From positions 3,038,001-3,102,000 of the forward strand of contig NZ_CP040788.1 in the NCBI RefSeq assembly GCF_021922985.1: DNA of 64,000 nucleotides. The letters are read 5' to 3'. Numbering within the stretch: position 1 is the first letter of the stretch; every line of letters begins with the position of its first letter. The translations under genes and the position numbers were made by a program. Shown here piece after piece: positions 1 through 9,297 of this stretch. Source of the stretch: Clavibacter michiganensis subsp. tessellarius (GTDB taxonomy: Bacteria > Actinomycetota > Actinomycetes > Actinomycetales > Microbacteriaceae). The notes beneath the pieces were generated by a model that searched no databases, was not told where the DNA came from, and saw only the letters and a program-made list of their open reading frames with translations.

Positions 1-486
1 GAAGCCTTCGCGGTGGTCGACGGGCTGGCGGGCGTCGACCACGAGATCCTCTACGTCGCCGCCGTCCTGCACGACATCGGCACGGTCGCCGAGTTCGACA
101 ACCACACGGTCTCGTACGAGCACGCGGGCGGGCACGTGGGCGTCGCGCTCACGGCCGGCGCGGGCTGGCCGGCCGCCCGCCGGCAGCGCGTGCTCGACGC
201 GATCGTGCGGCACAACTGGCCGTCGGTGGATCCGGAGCTCGACGTCGAGGGGCACCTCCTGGAGATCGCGACCGGGCTCGACATCTCCGGTGCGCGCGCC
301 GACGTGCTCCCCGAGGGGTACCTGCGGGAGGTGCTCGCGGTGCATCCGCGCGGCGACCTCGCCGCCGAGTTCGGCGCGTGCGTCGTCGACCAGGCGGAGC
401 GGAAGCCGACGACGGCCGCCCGCCGCCTCGTCGACGGCGGCGTCATCGCGAAGCTCGCGGCGAACCCGCTCGAGGCCCTCCGATGA
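1..486 (+). CDS. HD-domain hydrolase, cyanamide hydratase-like (5' end outside window)
   Basis: This is the 3' part of a metal-dependent HD phosphohydrolase-type protein; the reading frame is open to base 1, so the true start lies upstream. The LHDIG element near codon 23 is the HD metal-binding pair, followed by a conserved helix with AIVRHNW, as in HD proteins related to cyanamide hydratase. The substrate cannot be told from sequence. The stop overlaps the start of the following small membrane gene by 4 bp (ATGA), so the two are probably translated together. The family call is based on the HD motif and spacing only. Confidence 0.75.
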   Translation, partial: EAFAVVDGLAGVDHEILYVAAVLHDIGTVAEFDNHTVSYEHAGGHVGVALTAGAGWPAARRQRVLDAIVRHNWPSVDPELDVEGHLLEIATGLDISGARADVLPEGYLREVLAVHPRGDLAAEFGACVVDQAERKPTTAARRLVDGGVIAKLAANPLEALR

Positions 487-770
487 GCCGCACCGGGATG
501 CGCGTGCTGCTCGCCGTGGCGGTGCTCGCGACCGCGGGCGGGGCGGTCGCGCTCGTCGTCGCGCTGTCGCAGCCGGTCGTCATCGGCTCGTTCGCGGCCG
601 TCGGCCCCGGGAACCCGTTCCGCGGATCCGGCGTGCACTTCCTCACGACGACCGCGGTCGTGGGCGCGGGGGTGCTCGTCGCGGGTCTCGCGGGCCTGGC
701 GCTCGCTCTCGGGATCCGGTTGGGCGGGCGCGCCCGTCGCGACGATCGACCCCCGCGCGCCGACCGCTGA
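483..770 (+). CDS. small two-helix membrane protein, function unknown
   Basis: The 95-residue protein has a hydrophobic helix at about residues 7-27 and a second at about 55-80, with a short extracytoplasmic-type loop between them and an Arg/Asp-rich tail. I chose the ATG at 483 because it overlaps the stop of the HD gene by 4 bp; the longer open frame upstream is only the shadow of that gene. I do not recognise a family. It could be a small integral membrane partner of the HD protein, but only the coupling supports this. Confidence 0.6.
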   Translation: MSRTGMRVLLAVAVLATAGGAVALVVALSQPVVIGSFAAVGPGNPFRGSGVHFLTTTAVVGAGVLVAGLAGLALALGIRLGGRARRDDRPPRADR

Positions 771-789
771 GGAGGCCGGCGCGCCCGGA

Positions 790-2895
790 TCAGCCGATCA
801 GCGACGGCCGCAGGTCGCGCAGCGTGCGGTGCGACGTGATCCGGACCGCCCCGGCCAGCGCCACCGCGAGCCCGGCGACCAGCCACAGCGCGAGCACGCC
901 GGCGTCCTGGGCGGCCTGCCCGAGGTCGCCGCCGTACATGAGCTGGCGGAGGGCGTCCACCGCGAAGCTCATCGGGAGCACGTGGTGCAGCGCGGCGAGC
1001 GGCCCGGGCAGGGTCTGCCAGGGGAACGTGCCGCCCGCGGTCACGAGCTGCACGACCATGAGCACCAGGCCGAGGAACTGGCCGACGCTGCCGAGCAGCA
1101 CGTTGAGCGCGAGGATGATCGCCGCGAACGTGATGGAGGCGAGCACCATCGTCCCGTACATGGCGAGCGGGTGGGCGATGCGGAAGCCGAGCGCCCCGGC
1201 CACGATCGCGTAGAGGCCGGCCATCTGCACGACGCCGAGGAGCGCGGGCGTCAGCCAGCCGGCGAGGGTGATCCGGAGCGGCGCCTTCCGGGCCGTGATC
1301 GCGCGGCGCGACAGCGGCTTCACGATGAGGAACAGGGCGTAGATCCCGATCCACGCGGCGAGGCTGATGAAGAACGGCGCGAGCCCGGCGCCGTACTCGC
1401 CGGCCTGGGTCACGGCGTCCTGCCGGAGCGCGACCGGATCGCCGATCGTGTCGGCCTGCGCGTCGCGCTGCGCCTCGGTGGAGGCGGGGATCTGGTCGAG
1501 CCCGGAGTCGAGGCCGTCGCGCAGCTTCACGGTGCCGTCCTGCAGCGTGCCGAGGCCGGACGCGAGCGAGGTCGCGCCGTCGGACGCGGAGTGCGCGCCG
1601 GTCGCGAGGGTCGCGCTGCCGTCGGCGGCCTTCGCGATGCCGTCGGCGAGGGCGGGGGAGGCCTTCGAGAGTGCATCCGCGCCCGTCGCGACCTGCGAGC
1701 TGCCGGACGCGAGCGTGCCGGCGCCCTGGGCGAGCGCGGCGGATCCGGTCTGCAGCTTCGCGGCGCCGTCGGCCACCTGCGCGCTGCCCTGGGCGACCTG
1801 CTCGCTGCCGGCGGCGAGCCGCTGCAGCTGGGTATTCAAGCCGTCGGCCTTCGCGGCGGCGCCCGTGATGTCGGTGCCGAGCACGTCGAGCTTCGCGAGG
1901 GCCGCGTCGATGTCGGCCTGCGGGATGCCCGCCTTCGCCATGCGGTCCTGGATGGCGGTCCGGAGCGCCGGGACCCTCCCGGCGAGCTGGTCCACGCTCG
2001 CGGTGGCGGGCGATCCGAGGGCCGCGATCTGCGCGTTGCCATCGGCGACCTGGCGCGCACCCGCCGCCGTCTGCTGCGCGCCCGGCGTGAGCGCCGCCGC
2101 GCCGGTCGAGAGCTCGGTCGCGCCGGACGACAGCGTGGCCGCGCCCGACGCGACCTGGTCGGCACCCGTGGCGAGCTGCTTCGTCTGCGCGGGGAGCTGC
2201 GCCGTGCCCGTGCGGAGCTGGCCGAGGCCGGAGGAGAGCGTGTCTGCACCGGTCGCGAGCTTCCCGTTCCCGTCCGCCAGCGCGTCCGCGCCGGAGCGCG
2301 CGCTGGCCGTCCCGTCGACGAGCTGCTGCGCGCCCGAGGCCGCGTCGCCGAGGCTGGAGCGCACGTCCGCGAGGCCGAGCAGGAGCTTGCCCGCGGCCTC
2401 GGTGCCGACGCGCGAGGCGACCGACTTCGTGATCCGCGCGCCGGCCTGCTGCGCGATGGTGGTGGCGAGGTAGCTGTTGGCGTCGTCGGTGGCCATGACC
2501 ACGCGGGCCTGCTGCGGATCCGTGCCCGACGCCGACGAGAGCGCCGCCGAGAAGCCGGACGGGATGGTGAGCGTGAAGTCGTACGTGCCGTCCTCGAGCC
2601 CGGTGCGCGCCTCGGCGGAGGAGACCTCGTGCCAGTCGAAGGAGGCGTCGTCGAGCACGTCCTTCGCGACGTCGGTGCCGTAGTCGACCGGCTTCCCGTC
2701 GACCGTGGCGCCCTGGTCGGCCACGACGAGCGCGGCGGGGACCCTGTCGAGGCTGCTGTACGGATCCTGGTTCGCCCAGAGGTACAGCCCGCCGTAGAGC
2801 ACGGGCACCAGCACGAGCGCGACGAGCGCGATCTTGGACATGGTGGTGGCGGTGAGGCGCGTCAGCTCGGCGCGCACCAGGGGGATCAGTCTCAT
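790..2895 (-). CDS. YhgE/Pip family membrane protein
   Basis: This 701-residue protein has an N-terminal membrane helix (about residues 19-40), a long extracytoplasmic region made of many repeats with the pattern GA..L..G...L (about 220-470), and five or so C-terminal membrane helices, the layout of YhgE/Pip ('phage infection protein') transporters, which are related to ABC-2 permeases and to ESX/type VII accessory proteins. The ATG at 2895 overlaps the stop of the preceding gene by 4 bp; an upstream in-frame start at 3072 lies within that gene and gives an Arg-rich shadow sequence. It is the last gene of a TetR / degenerate ABC / YhgE operon, suggesting a regulated export or envelope function of unknown substrate. 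Confidence 0.85.
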   Translation of the reverse strand: MRLIPLVRAELTRLTATTMSKIALVALVLVPVLYGGLYLWANQDPYSSLDRVPAALVVADQGATVDGKPVDYGTDVAKDVLDDASFDWHEVSSAEARTGLEDGTYDFTLTIPSGFSAALSSASGTDPQQARVVMATDDANSYLATTIAQQAGARITKSVASRVGTEAAGKLLLGLADVRSSLGDAASGAQQLVDGTASARSGADALADGNGKLATGADTLSSGLGQLRTGTAQLPAQTKQLATGADQVASGAATLSSGATELSTGAAALTPGAQQTAAGARQVADGNAQIAALGSPATASVDQLAGRVPALRTAIQDRMAKAGIPQADIDAALAKLDVLGTDITGAAAKADGLNTQLQRLAAGSEQVAQGSAQVADGAAKLQTGSAALAQGAGTLASGSSQVATGADALSKASPALADGIAKAADGSATLATGAHSASDGATSLASGLGTLQDGTVKLRDGLDSGLDQIPASTEAQRDAQADTIGDPVALRQDAVTQAGEYGAGLAPFFISLAAWIGIYALFLIVKPLSRRAITARKAPLRITLAGWLTPALLGVVQMAGLYAIVAGALGFRIAHPLAMYGTMVLASITFAAIILALNVLLGSVGQFLGLVLMVVQLVTAGGTFPWQTLPGPLAALHHVLPMSFAVDALRQLMYGGDLGQAAQDAGVLALWLVAGLAVALAGAVRITSHRTLRDLRPSLIG

Positions 2896-3605
2896 CGGGT
2901 CTGCGTTCCGTCGATCGAGGGGGTGGGGGAGTCGGGGGCGCCGGCGGGGTCGGCGGGCGCGGCGACCGGGTCGTCGGCGGGCAGCGCGGCGATCGCCTCG
3001 GCGGCGGCCTCGCTCGTGACGACGAGGACGCCGGTGCCGGCGCGGGCGAGGTCGTGGAGGACGCGCATCCACTCGCCGACCGCGCCGCCGTGCCGCTCGG
3101 GCGAGGTGACGACGACGGCCTCGACGCCCGCGCGGCTGGCGGCGAGCGTCGTGAGCAGGCGGATCCGGGCGACGGCAGGGACCGCGGAGAAGGGGGCGCG
3201 CGCGAGGTCGGCGAGGCCCTGATCGTCGAGGATGACGCCGACCTCGTGCCGGCCGGAGCGGTGCCCGGCGAGGGCGAGCTCCTCGGCGACGACCGCGCGG
3301 AGCGACACGTCGTCGGCGGGCTCGTTGATCCGCGGGGTGTCGACGAGCGCGACCCGCTCGGCGACGCGGGCGGCGGCGTCCTTCGGGTCGGCGTCCGTCT
3401 GCGGGGCGGAGCTGCCGTCGTCGATCGCGATCGTCCCGCCGTCGAGGCGCATCCGCCCGGACGCCACGAGCGAGAGCACGGTCGGCCGCAGCTCGGTCTC
3501 GGCGACGGCGACCACGGGATCCGGGCCGCCGTAGGAGAGGGAGACGGCGGGCAGGGCGGGGGCGGGGCCGTCGCCGACGCGCGCGTCGGTCAGGGTGACG
3601 ATCAC
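2892..3605 (-). CDS. degenerate ABC-ATPase-like protein of the YhgE operon
   Basis: The 237-residue protein aligns by eye with the order of an ABC ATPase: a beta-strand start, a segment where the Walker A loop should be, a region matching the place of the signature helix (AVPAVARIRLL) and a strand like Walker B (VEAVVVTSPER). However, the GxxGxGK[ST] loop, the LSGGQ signature and the catalytic Asp-Glu are all missing. It lies between a TetR regulator and a YhgE membrane protein with 4-bp overlaps on both sides. I infer a pseudo-ATPase partner of the YhgE protein that no longer hydrolyses ATP; an unrelated fold is possible. Confidence 0.6.
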   Translation of the reverse strand: MIVTLTDARVGDGPAPALPAVSLSYGGPDPVVAVAETELRPTVLSLVASGRMRLDGGTIAIDDGSSAPQTDADPKDAAARVAERVALVDTPRINEPADDVSLRAVVAEELALAGHRSGRHEVGVILDDQGLADLARAPFSAVPAVARIRLLTTLAASRAGVEAVVVTSPERHGGAVGEWMRVLHDLARAGTGVLVVTSEAAAEAIAALPADDPVAAPADPAGAPDSPTPSIDGTQTR

Positions 3606-4312
3606 GAGGCGGCTCCGGCGGTCGACGCGGTCGACGCGGCGGACGCGGCGGCGGCGGTCGCGGGCGCCTCGTCCGCGCGCGGCGCGACCTCGCGCAGCTC
3701 GGGCGTCACGGCGATCAGGTCGCCAGCCGCCCGCCAGTCGAGGCCGCAGAGCGCGAGCGAGGTGAGGATCACGAGGGAGTGGCCCTCGGCGCGGCCGATG
3801 TCGCTGCGGGTCGCCTCGTCGAGCACCGCGAGCGCGCCGCCCTCGATGAGGCGCGCGAGCGTGGGCGCGGGGATGTCGCCGCGCAGCTCGCCCGCGGCGA
3901 TGCCGCGCTCGACGACGCGCTGCAGCTCCGACCGGAGCGGCGCCAGCTCGGTGCCGACCTCGCGGGCGAGCGGCCCGCGCACGGCGACCCGCGCCATCAC
4001 GCGCACCTGCTCGACCTCGGCCCAGAGGCGCGCGCCGATGAGGGCGACGTGGATCCGGCTGTCGTCGTGGGCGATGCCGGCCAGCGACTCGACGATGCGC
4101 CGGGCGCCGCGCTGCAGCACCTCGCGCACGAGGTCGTCGCGCGTGGCGAAGTGCCCGTACACGGCACGGCGGCTGAGGCCGGCGGTGGTCGCGATGGTCT
4201 CGAGGGAGGCGTCCGGGTCGCGATCGAGCGCGACGACGGCCGCGTCGATCAGGGCCTGGCGGTTCGTCGCGGCGTCCTTGCGGGGCGCGCGGGCGGAGGC
4301 GAGGGAGGTCAT
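3602..4312 (-). CDS. TetR-family transcriptional regulator
   Basis: The 236-residue protein starts with a TetR-type helix-turn-helix (about residues 20-65, containing TTAGLSRRAVYGHF) followed by an all-helical ligand domain and an Ala/Ser/Thr-rich tail. It is first in a three-gene operon with the degenerate ABC protein and YhgE, all joined by 4-bp overlaps. A perfect 7-bp inverted repeat lies just upstream of its start, so it most likely represses its own operon. The inducer is unknown. Confidence 0.9.
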   Translation of the reverse strand: MTSLASARAPRKDAATNRQALIDAAVVALDRDPDASLETIATTAGLSRRAVYGHFATRDDLVREVLQRGARRIVESLAGIAHDDSRIHVALIGARLWAEVEQVRVMARVAVRGPLAREVGTELAPLRSELQRVVERGIAAGELRGDIPAPTLARLIEGGALAVLDEATRSDIGRAEGHSLVILTSLALCGLDWRAAGDLIAVTPELREVAPRADEAPATAAAASAASTASTAGAAS

Positions 4313-4330
4313 GCGACCAGGCTAGCTATC

Positions 4331-4348
4331 TTGCACAGCCGTGTGCAA
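4331..4348. promoter_or_regulatory. putative TetR operator, inverted repeat
   Basis: TTGCACA-GCCG-TGTGCAA is a perfect 7-bp inverted repeat with a 4-bp spacer located 19 bp upstream of the TetR gene start. The size and place fit a TetR autoregulatory operator, and it also lies between that gene and the end of the convergent-running AraC-type gene, so a role for the TetR operon alone is likely. Confidence 0.6.
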
Positions 4349-4403
4349 GTTGCTGAGCGCATTCACGGTCTCCGCGTCGCGCCTCCCGCTCCGGGGTCCG
4401 GGG

Positions 4404-5687
4404 TCAGCTCCGGAGGGTCTCGCTGGGCAGCTCGCCGAACACGGAGGCGTACGACGCGGCGAACCGGCCGAGGTGCGCGAAGCCCCACCGCTCGGCGACG
4501 CTGCGGACGGTCGTGGTGGTGGGGGCCGCGTCCAGGAGCTCGGCGCGCACCCGGCGCAGGCGGATCCCGCGCAGGTACTCGGTGGGCGTCTGGCCGTGGT
4601 GGCGGCGGAGCGCGAGCTGGAGGACGCGCGTCGAGATGCCGGCGGCGGCCGCGGCCTCGGCCGGCGTGATCGGCAGGTGCGCGTTGTGGTGCAGGTACTC
4701 CACGGCGACGCGGATGTGCGCCATGCGGGGCGCGCGCAGCTCGGCGGGCAGCTCCACGTCGTCCCAGGGGAAGAGGTGGAGCGTCGCGCGGGCGAGCGCG
4801 AGGTCGGCCTCGAGGCGCAGCAGCGGGGAGGCGTCGGGATCCGTGATGACGGGGGCGGCCGCGGCGACCGCCCGGCGCCACGCGGCGGCCGTCTCGATGC
4901 TCGGCACGCTGCGGTGCTCGAACAGGAGCGGGCGGGCGGGGCCGTGGTGGAACTCGGTCGCGGTCTGCTCGAGGAACCCGGCGTCGAGGTGCACGCAGTT
5001 CTGCCGCGTGGAGCTCGCCTGGTACTGGAACGGGCGGCCGGAGGGGAAGAGGAAGGGGAGCTGGCCCTGGGAGGAGACGGCGCGGGATCCGCGGTCGACC
5101 GTGATCTGCCCCTCGAGGAACCAGGTGACCACGTGCTCGGGGCGCTGGGGGCTCTCGGCCCACTGCGTTCCCGCGATGCGCGAGGTGCGGAGCGTGACGC
5201 GCTCGCCGCCGAGGACGGCGTAGCGGTAGGAGAAGGAGTTCGTGCGGCGGTCGCGGGCGAAGCGGATGCCCTCGAGGACGGGCGCGAAGCTCGCCGTGGC
5301 CTCGTCGATGTCGGCGCCGGACATGACGGCGCGGACGAACGGGTCGGGCTCCAGCTCGGCGGCGGAGATGACCGGCTCGCTGTCGAGGTCGACGGGGGCG
5401 GCGGCGCGCGCGGCGGCCGCGTCGTCGTCGGAGGCGGTGTCGATCATCGCGGTGGCTGCGGCGACGACCGCGGCGGCGCCGGCGGCGGCGTCCTGCGAGG
5501 GGTCGACGAGCGAGGCCGCGTCGGAGGCGGCCGGGGTGCGCTCGAGGAGCGGTGCGGCGGTCGCGGGGGCGTCGTCGGCGACCGATGGCACCGGCGTCCC
5601 GAGGGTGTCGTCGACCGCGGCGGCGAGCGGCGTGCGCGGGCGGCGCGAGGGGTCCCTCGTTCCGGCGGGGGTCAGCGTGGTCGTCAT
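4404..5687 (-). CDS. AraC-family transcriptional regulator with long disordered N-terminus
   Basis: The 427-residue protein has an Ala/Thr/Asp-rich, probably disordered N-terminal 100 residues, a central beta-rich AraC-binding-like domain (about 110-270) and a C-terminal AraC DNA-binding domain with two helix-turn-helix units (about 325-427), including ISTRVLQLALRRHHGQTPTEY and the second HTH around RSVAERWGF. I chose the ATG at 5687 because the frame upstream loses coding character. The effector is unknown and no target is adjacent; it has an unlinked small membrane gene on the other side. Confidence 0.85.
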   Translation of the reverse strand: MTTTLTPAGTRDPSRRPRTPLAAAVDDTLGTPVPSVADDAPATAAPLLERTPAASDAASLVDPSQDAAAGAAAVVAAATAMIDTASDDDAAAARAAAPVDLDSEPVISAAELEPDPFVRAVMSGADIDEATASFAPVLEGIRFARDRRTNSFSYRYAVLGGERVTLRTSRIAGTQWAESPQRPEHVVTWFLEGQITVDRGSRAVSSQGQLPFLFPSGRPFQYQASSTRQNCVHLDAGFLEQTATEFHHGPARPLLFEHRSVPSIETAAAWRRAVAAAAPVITDPDASPLLRLEADLALARATLHLFPWDDVELPAELRAPRMAHIRVAVEYLHHNAHLPITPAEAAAAAGISTRVLQLALRRHHGQTPTEYLRGIRLRRVRAELLDAAPTTTTVRSVAERWGFAHLGRFAASYASVFGELPSETLRS

Positions 5688-5966
5688 GGTCCCTGGTGTC
5701 TCTGGGTGTCGGTCGTCTCCACCCTCCCGCTCATCATGCACGGCGCTCCTGCGGGGAGGGGCCTCCGCGGTGCGAGAGGCTGGCCCTTCTTCGGCACGGC
5801 CCCGTAGGAGAGCTGGTGCGCGCTCCGGGGCTATCCGCTGAGCGAACGCGCGTCCCCCGGTCGCTTGCGGCGGCGGCCACTCCACGCGCACGGGATCCGC
5901 ACCGTCGGGACGCCTAGGCTCGTGCCGCGGGCGATCCCCGCGCCCCCTGATCCCGAGAGGCGCCGC

Positions 5967-6170
5967 ATGACGAGCGACCGGTCCCTGGCCTTCATCCTGC
6001 TGCGCTCGTGCCTCGTGATGGTGGCGCTCGGCGTCGTGACGGTGCAGACGGGCGGCGGCCTGGGCGTCGTCGGCGTCGTGGCCTTCGTGCTCGCGGCGGG
6101 CCTCGGCGGCGGCGCGACCTTCTACTGGCGACGGCACCTGGCGGCGAAGCGGCGCGACCCGTTCAGCTGA
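5967..6170 (+). CDS. small two-helix membrane protein, function unknown
   Basis: This 67-residue protein has two membrane helices (about residues 7-25 and 30-50) with a basic C-terminal tail (WRRHLAAKRR). The ATG at 5967 follows a GAGAGG ribosome binding site at good distance. It is convergent with sbcC. No family is recognised. Confidence 0.6.
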   Translation: MTSDRSLAFILLRSCLVMVALGVVTVQTGGGLGVVGVVAFVLAAGLGGGATFYWRRHLAAKRRDPFS

Positions 6171-6222
6171 TGGGCTGATCCGGCGGTCCTCGGCCCGCCC
6201 GCCGATCCGCCGCCGCCGCGCC

Positions 6223-9200
6223 TCAGGCCGGGTCGGCCACCGTGGACGTGAGCGTCGACGATCCGTCGGGGAGGCGCCGCACCTCGATCCGGTCGGCGAC
6301 GCGCTGCTTCAGCTCCTCCACGTGGCTGACGATGCCGACCGTGCGGCCGTCGGAGGAGAGGCGGCCGAGCTCGGACATGACGGCGTCGAGGGTCTCGGGA
6401 TCCAGCGTGCCGAACCCCTCGTCGACGAACAGCGTGCCGAGCTGCAGCCCGCCCGCCTCCGCCTGCACGACGTCGGCGAGCCCGAGCGCGAGGCTCAGCG
6501 CCGCGTAGAACGTCTCGCCGCCGGAGAAGCTCGCCGGCTCGCGGACGCGGTCGGTGACGTGGTCGCGGATCTGCAGGGCGAGGCCCGTCTTCCGGGACCG
6601 GCTCGTGGCCTCCCGCTCCTCGCTCACCTCCAGCTCGTAGCGGCCGCTCGACATGATCCGGAGGCGCGCGTTGGCCGCCTGCACGACGTCCTCGAAGCGG
6701 CGGAGGAGCACGTAGGTGCCGAGGGTGAGGCCCCGCGTGTTCTCCGGGCTGGTGGCATTCGCCACCTCGGACATGCGGATGGCGGCGCGCGCCTCCTCGC
6801 CCGCGAGCGCGCTCGCGCGGCGCGCGGCGTCGTGCCGGGCGAGGGCGGCGGCGCTGCGGTCGGCCCGGTCGCGCGCGCGGGCGGCGCGCTCGGCGGTCGC
6901 GCGCGCGGCGGCCTGGGCGGCGTGGGAGGCGGCGAGGGCGGCGGCGGGATCCGCGTCCTCCGCGTCCTCGGCGCCCGTGAGCGTCGCGACCTCCGGATCC
7001 ACGAGGCCCTCCGCGACGACGGCCTGCTCCCGCTCGTGCGCGGCGACCAGCTGGGCGAGCGCCGGGAGCTCGGCCGGCGGCAGGGCGGCGGCGCGGGCCT
7101 GGTCCTCCGTCGCGAACGACCGGGCGGCGAGGGCGTCGGCGAGCTCGGTGGCGCGCGCCTCGGCCTCGGCGGCCGTGCGCGCGCGATCGGCGGCGAGCGC
7201 GAGGAGCCGCTCGACGAGGGCGCGCTCCTCGGCGCGGTCGGCGACCAGGGCGGCGACGCGCGGGGCGTCGGGGGTGTCGGTCTCGGTGTCGTCATCGGCG
7301 GCTGCGGCGGCGTCGGACACGCCGGCGTCCGACGCGGCGTCCGGCTGGGCACCGGCCGCGCGCAGGGCGGCGCGCACCGCCTCCGCGTCCTCCGCGAGCC
7401 GTTCGCGGGCCCGGATCACGCGCTCCCGGAGGCCCGACAGCGCGGCGCGCGCGTCCTCGCGGCGGACGCGGATCCGCTCCGTCTCGGCGTCGTGGGCCGC
7501 GAGCCGCGCCTCGGCCGCGCGGAGCGCACCGCCCGCGGCCTCCGCCTCGGCGAGTCGCGCGGTGCGGTCGGCGACCTCGCGCTCGGCGTCCTCCTGCGTG
7601 ACGCCGTCGAGCTCCGCGGCCATGGCCTCATGCCGCGCGGTCTCCGCGGCCAGGGCCGCCGCCGCCTCGGCCTGCGCCCGCCCCGCGCGCTCGCGCGCCT
7701 CGGCGGCGGCCTCGATCTCGTCGTCGTCCGGGTGGCCGGGGGTGCTCGGGGCGGGGAGCGGGTGATCCGCGGATCCGCACACCGGGCACGGCGCGCCCGC
7801 CACCAGCTCGCGCGCCAGCTCGCCCGCGAGACCGCGGACCTTGCGCTGCCGCAGCTCGGCCTCGTGCCGCACGGCGTCGCCCGCGTCGGTCGACCGCGAC
7901 TCCAGCGCCGCGCGGGCCGCGGTGATGCGCGCGTCCTGGGCGACGAGCGCCGCCGCCTTCCGCCTCGTGGCCTCCGCCTCGGCGACCGCGGTGCGGGCCG
8001 CGTCGACGCCACCCGCCGCTCCCGCCGCGGCGTCGCGGGCCTCGACCAGCGGGATCCGCTCGCCCGGCCGCTCCGCCAGAGCCGCCTCGGCCGCCTCCGC
8101 GTCCGCCTCGCGCTGGGCGACGGCCGCCTCGGCCGCGCGCACCTCGGATCGCCGACCCGGCAGCCCGCGTTCGCGCGCCTCCGCGTCGGCCAGGGTCGCG
8201 AGCTCGGCGACCAGGGCGTCGCGCCGCGCGGAGAGGTCGTCCGCCGAGGCGTCCGCGAGCGTCGGCCGCGCGTCGCGGCACGCCGCCCGGGCCGCGTCCT
8301 CGGCCGTGCGCGCCCGCTCCCCGGCCGCGTCGGCCCGGTCGCGCGCGGCCAGCGGCCCCGCGACCGCCTCCGCCCGCCGGGCCTCCTCCAGCCGCGCCGC
8401 CAGCAGCGCGACCTCGTCGGCCTCCGCCCGCAGCGCCTCCTCGCGCGCGATGAGGGTGCGTCGGCGTTCGAGCGCGCGCGTGATCCGCTCCGCCTCCTCC
8501 CGCGCATCCGCCGCCCGGCGCCGCGTGGCCTCGTCCTCCTCGCGCGCCGCGTCCGCCGCATCCGCCAGCTCGGCGAGGAGGCGCACGGTGTCGGCCGCGT
8601 CGTCGACCGCGAGCGCCTCCACGCGCGTCGCCTCGCGCAGGCCCGTGAGCGCCTCGGCGACCCGCGCGTCGGCCGCGTCGGTGCGCGCCTTGGCGGCCGT
8701 GCGCATCTCCGCGAGCTGCTTCGCGGTCACGTCGTAGACGGCCGTGCCGAACAGCGACTGCAGCACGAGCCGCCGCTGCTCGCCCGTCGAGCGCAGGAAC
8801 TCCGCGAACTCGCCCTGCGGCAGCACGACGGTCTGCACGAACTGCGCGCGCGTGAGCCCGACGATGCGCCCGATCTCCGTCCCCACCTCCTGCGTGCTGG
8901 TGCCGAGCACCTCGCCCGCCTCGGCCTCCGGCGACGACAGCCGGAACAGCTTCGCCGTGGCGTTCTGGTTCGTGGTGCCCGTGCCGCTCTTCTTCGGGCG
9001 CTGGTGCTGCGGGCTGCGGCGCACCCGGTGGATCCCGGCCGCGGTCTCGAACACGAGCTCCACGTACGGCTCCACGCCGGGCGCCGCGTGGTGGCTGTGC
9101 AGGCGGTCGCGGCTGGATCCCTCGCTCGCGAGCGAACCGTAGAGCGCGAACACGATCGCGTCGATGAGCGTCGACTTCCCGGATCCGGTGGGCCCCTCGA

Positions 9201-9297
9201 GCAGGAACAGGCCCGACCGCCCGAGCTCGGCGAAGTCGATGACGTGCTCGCCGGCGAAGGGGCCGATCGCGCGCAGGGTCAGACGGTGCAGGTCCAT
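6223..9297 (-). CDS. sbcC: exonuclease subunit SbcC (Rad50-like ATPase)
   Basis: The 1024-residue protein is the SMC-like ATPase subunit of the SbcCD nuclease, which processes hairpins and protein-blocked DNA ends. It has an N-terminal Walker A (GPTGSGKST, residues 35-43), two long Ala/Glu/Arg-rich coiled coils, a zinc-hook CPVCG in the middle, and a C-terminal signature FSGGETF with Walker B (LFVDEGFGTLD). The ATG at 9297 overlaps the stop of sbcD by one base (TGATG). The upstream in-frame extension is an Arg-rich shadow of sbcD. Length and order match actinobacterial SbcC. Confidence 0.95.
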   Translation of the reverse strand: MDLHRLTLRAIGPFAGEHVIDFAELGRSGLFLLEGPTGSGKSTLIDAIVFALYGSLASEGSSRDRLHSHHAAPGVEPYVELVFETAAGIHRVRRSPQHQRPKKSGTGTTNQNATAKLFRLSSPEAEAGEVLGTSTQEVGTEIGRIVGLTRAQFVQTVVLPQGEFAEFLRSTGEQRRLVLQSLFGTAVYDVTAKQLAEMRTAAKARTDAADARVAEALTGLREATRVEALAVDDAADTVRLLAELADAADAAREEDEATRRRAADAREEAERITRALERRRTLIAREEALRAEADEVALLAARLEEARRAEAVAGPLAARDRADAAGERARTAEDAARAACRDARPTLADASADDLSARRDALVAELATLADAEARERGLPGRRSEVRAAEAAVAQREADAEAAEAALAERPGERIPLVEARDAAAGAAGGVDAARTAVAEAEATRRKAAALVAQDARITAARAALESRSTDAGDAVRHEAELRQRKVRGLAGELARELVAGAPCPVCGSADHPLPAPSTPGHPDDDEIEAAAEARERAGRAQAEAAAALAAETARHEAMAAELDGVTQEDAEREVADRTARLAEAEAAGGALRAAEARLAAHDAETERIRVRREDARAALSGLRERVIRARERLAEDAEAVRAALRAAGAQPDAASDAGVSDAAAAADDDTETDTPDAPRVAALVADRAEERALVERLLALAADRARTAAEAEARATELADALAARSFATEDQARAAALPPAELPALAQLVAAHEREQAVVAEGLVDPEVATLTGAEDAEDADPAAALAASHAAQAAARATAERAARARDRADRSAAALARHDAARRASALAGEEARAAIRMSEVANATSPENTRGLTLGTYVLLRRFEDVVQAANARLRIMSSGRYELEVSEEREATSRSRKTGLALQIRDHVTDRVREPASFSGGETFYAALSLALGLADVVQAEAGGLQLGTLFVDEGFGTLDPETLDAVMSELGRLSSDGRTVGIVSHVEELKQRVADRIEVRRLPDGSSTLTSTVADPA

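Noticed and set aside
829..3222. Long plus-strand open frame opposite the YhgE gene
   Set aside because: It is Arg/Gly/Glu-rich shadow sequence of the high-GC antisense strand; the minus strand has the recognisable membrane protein and coherent codon bias.
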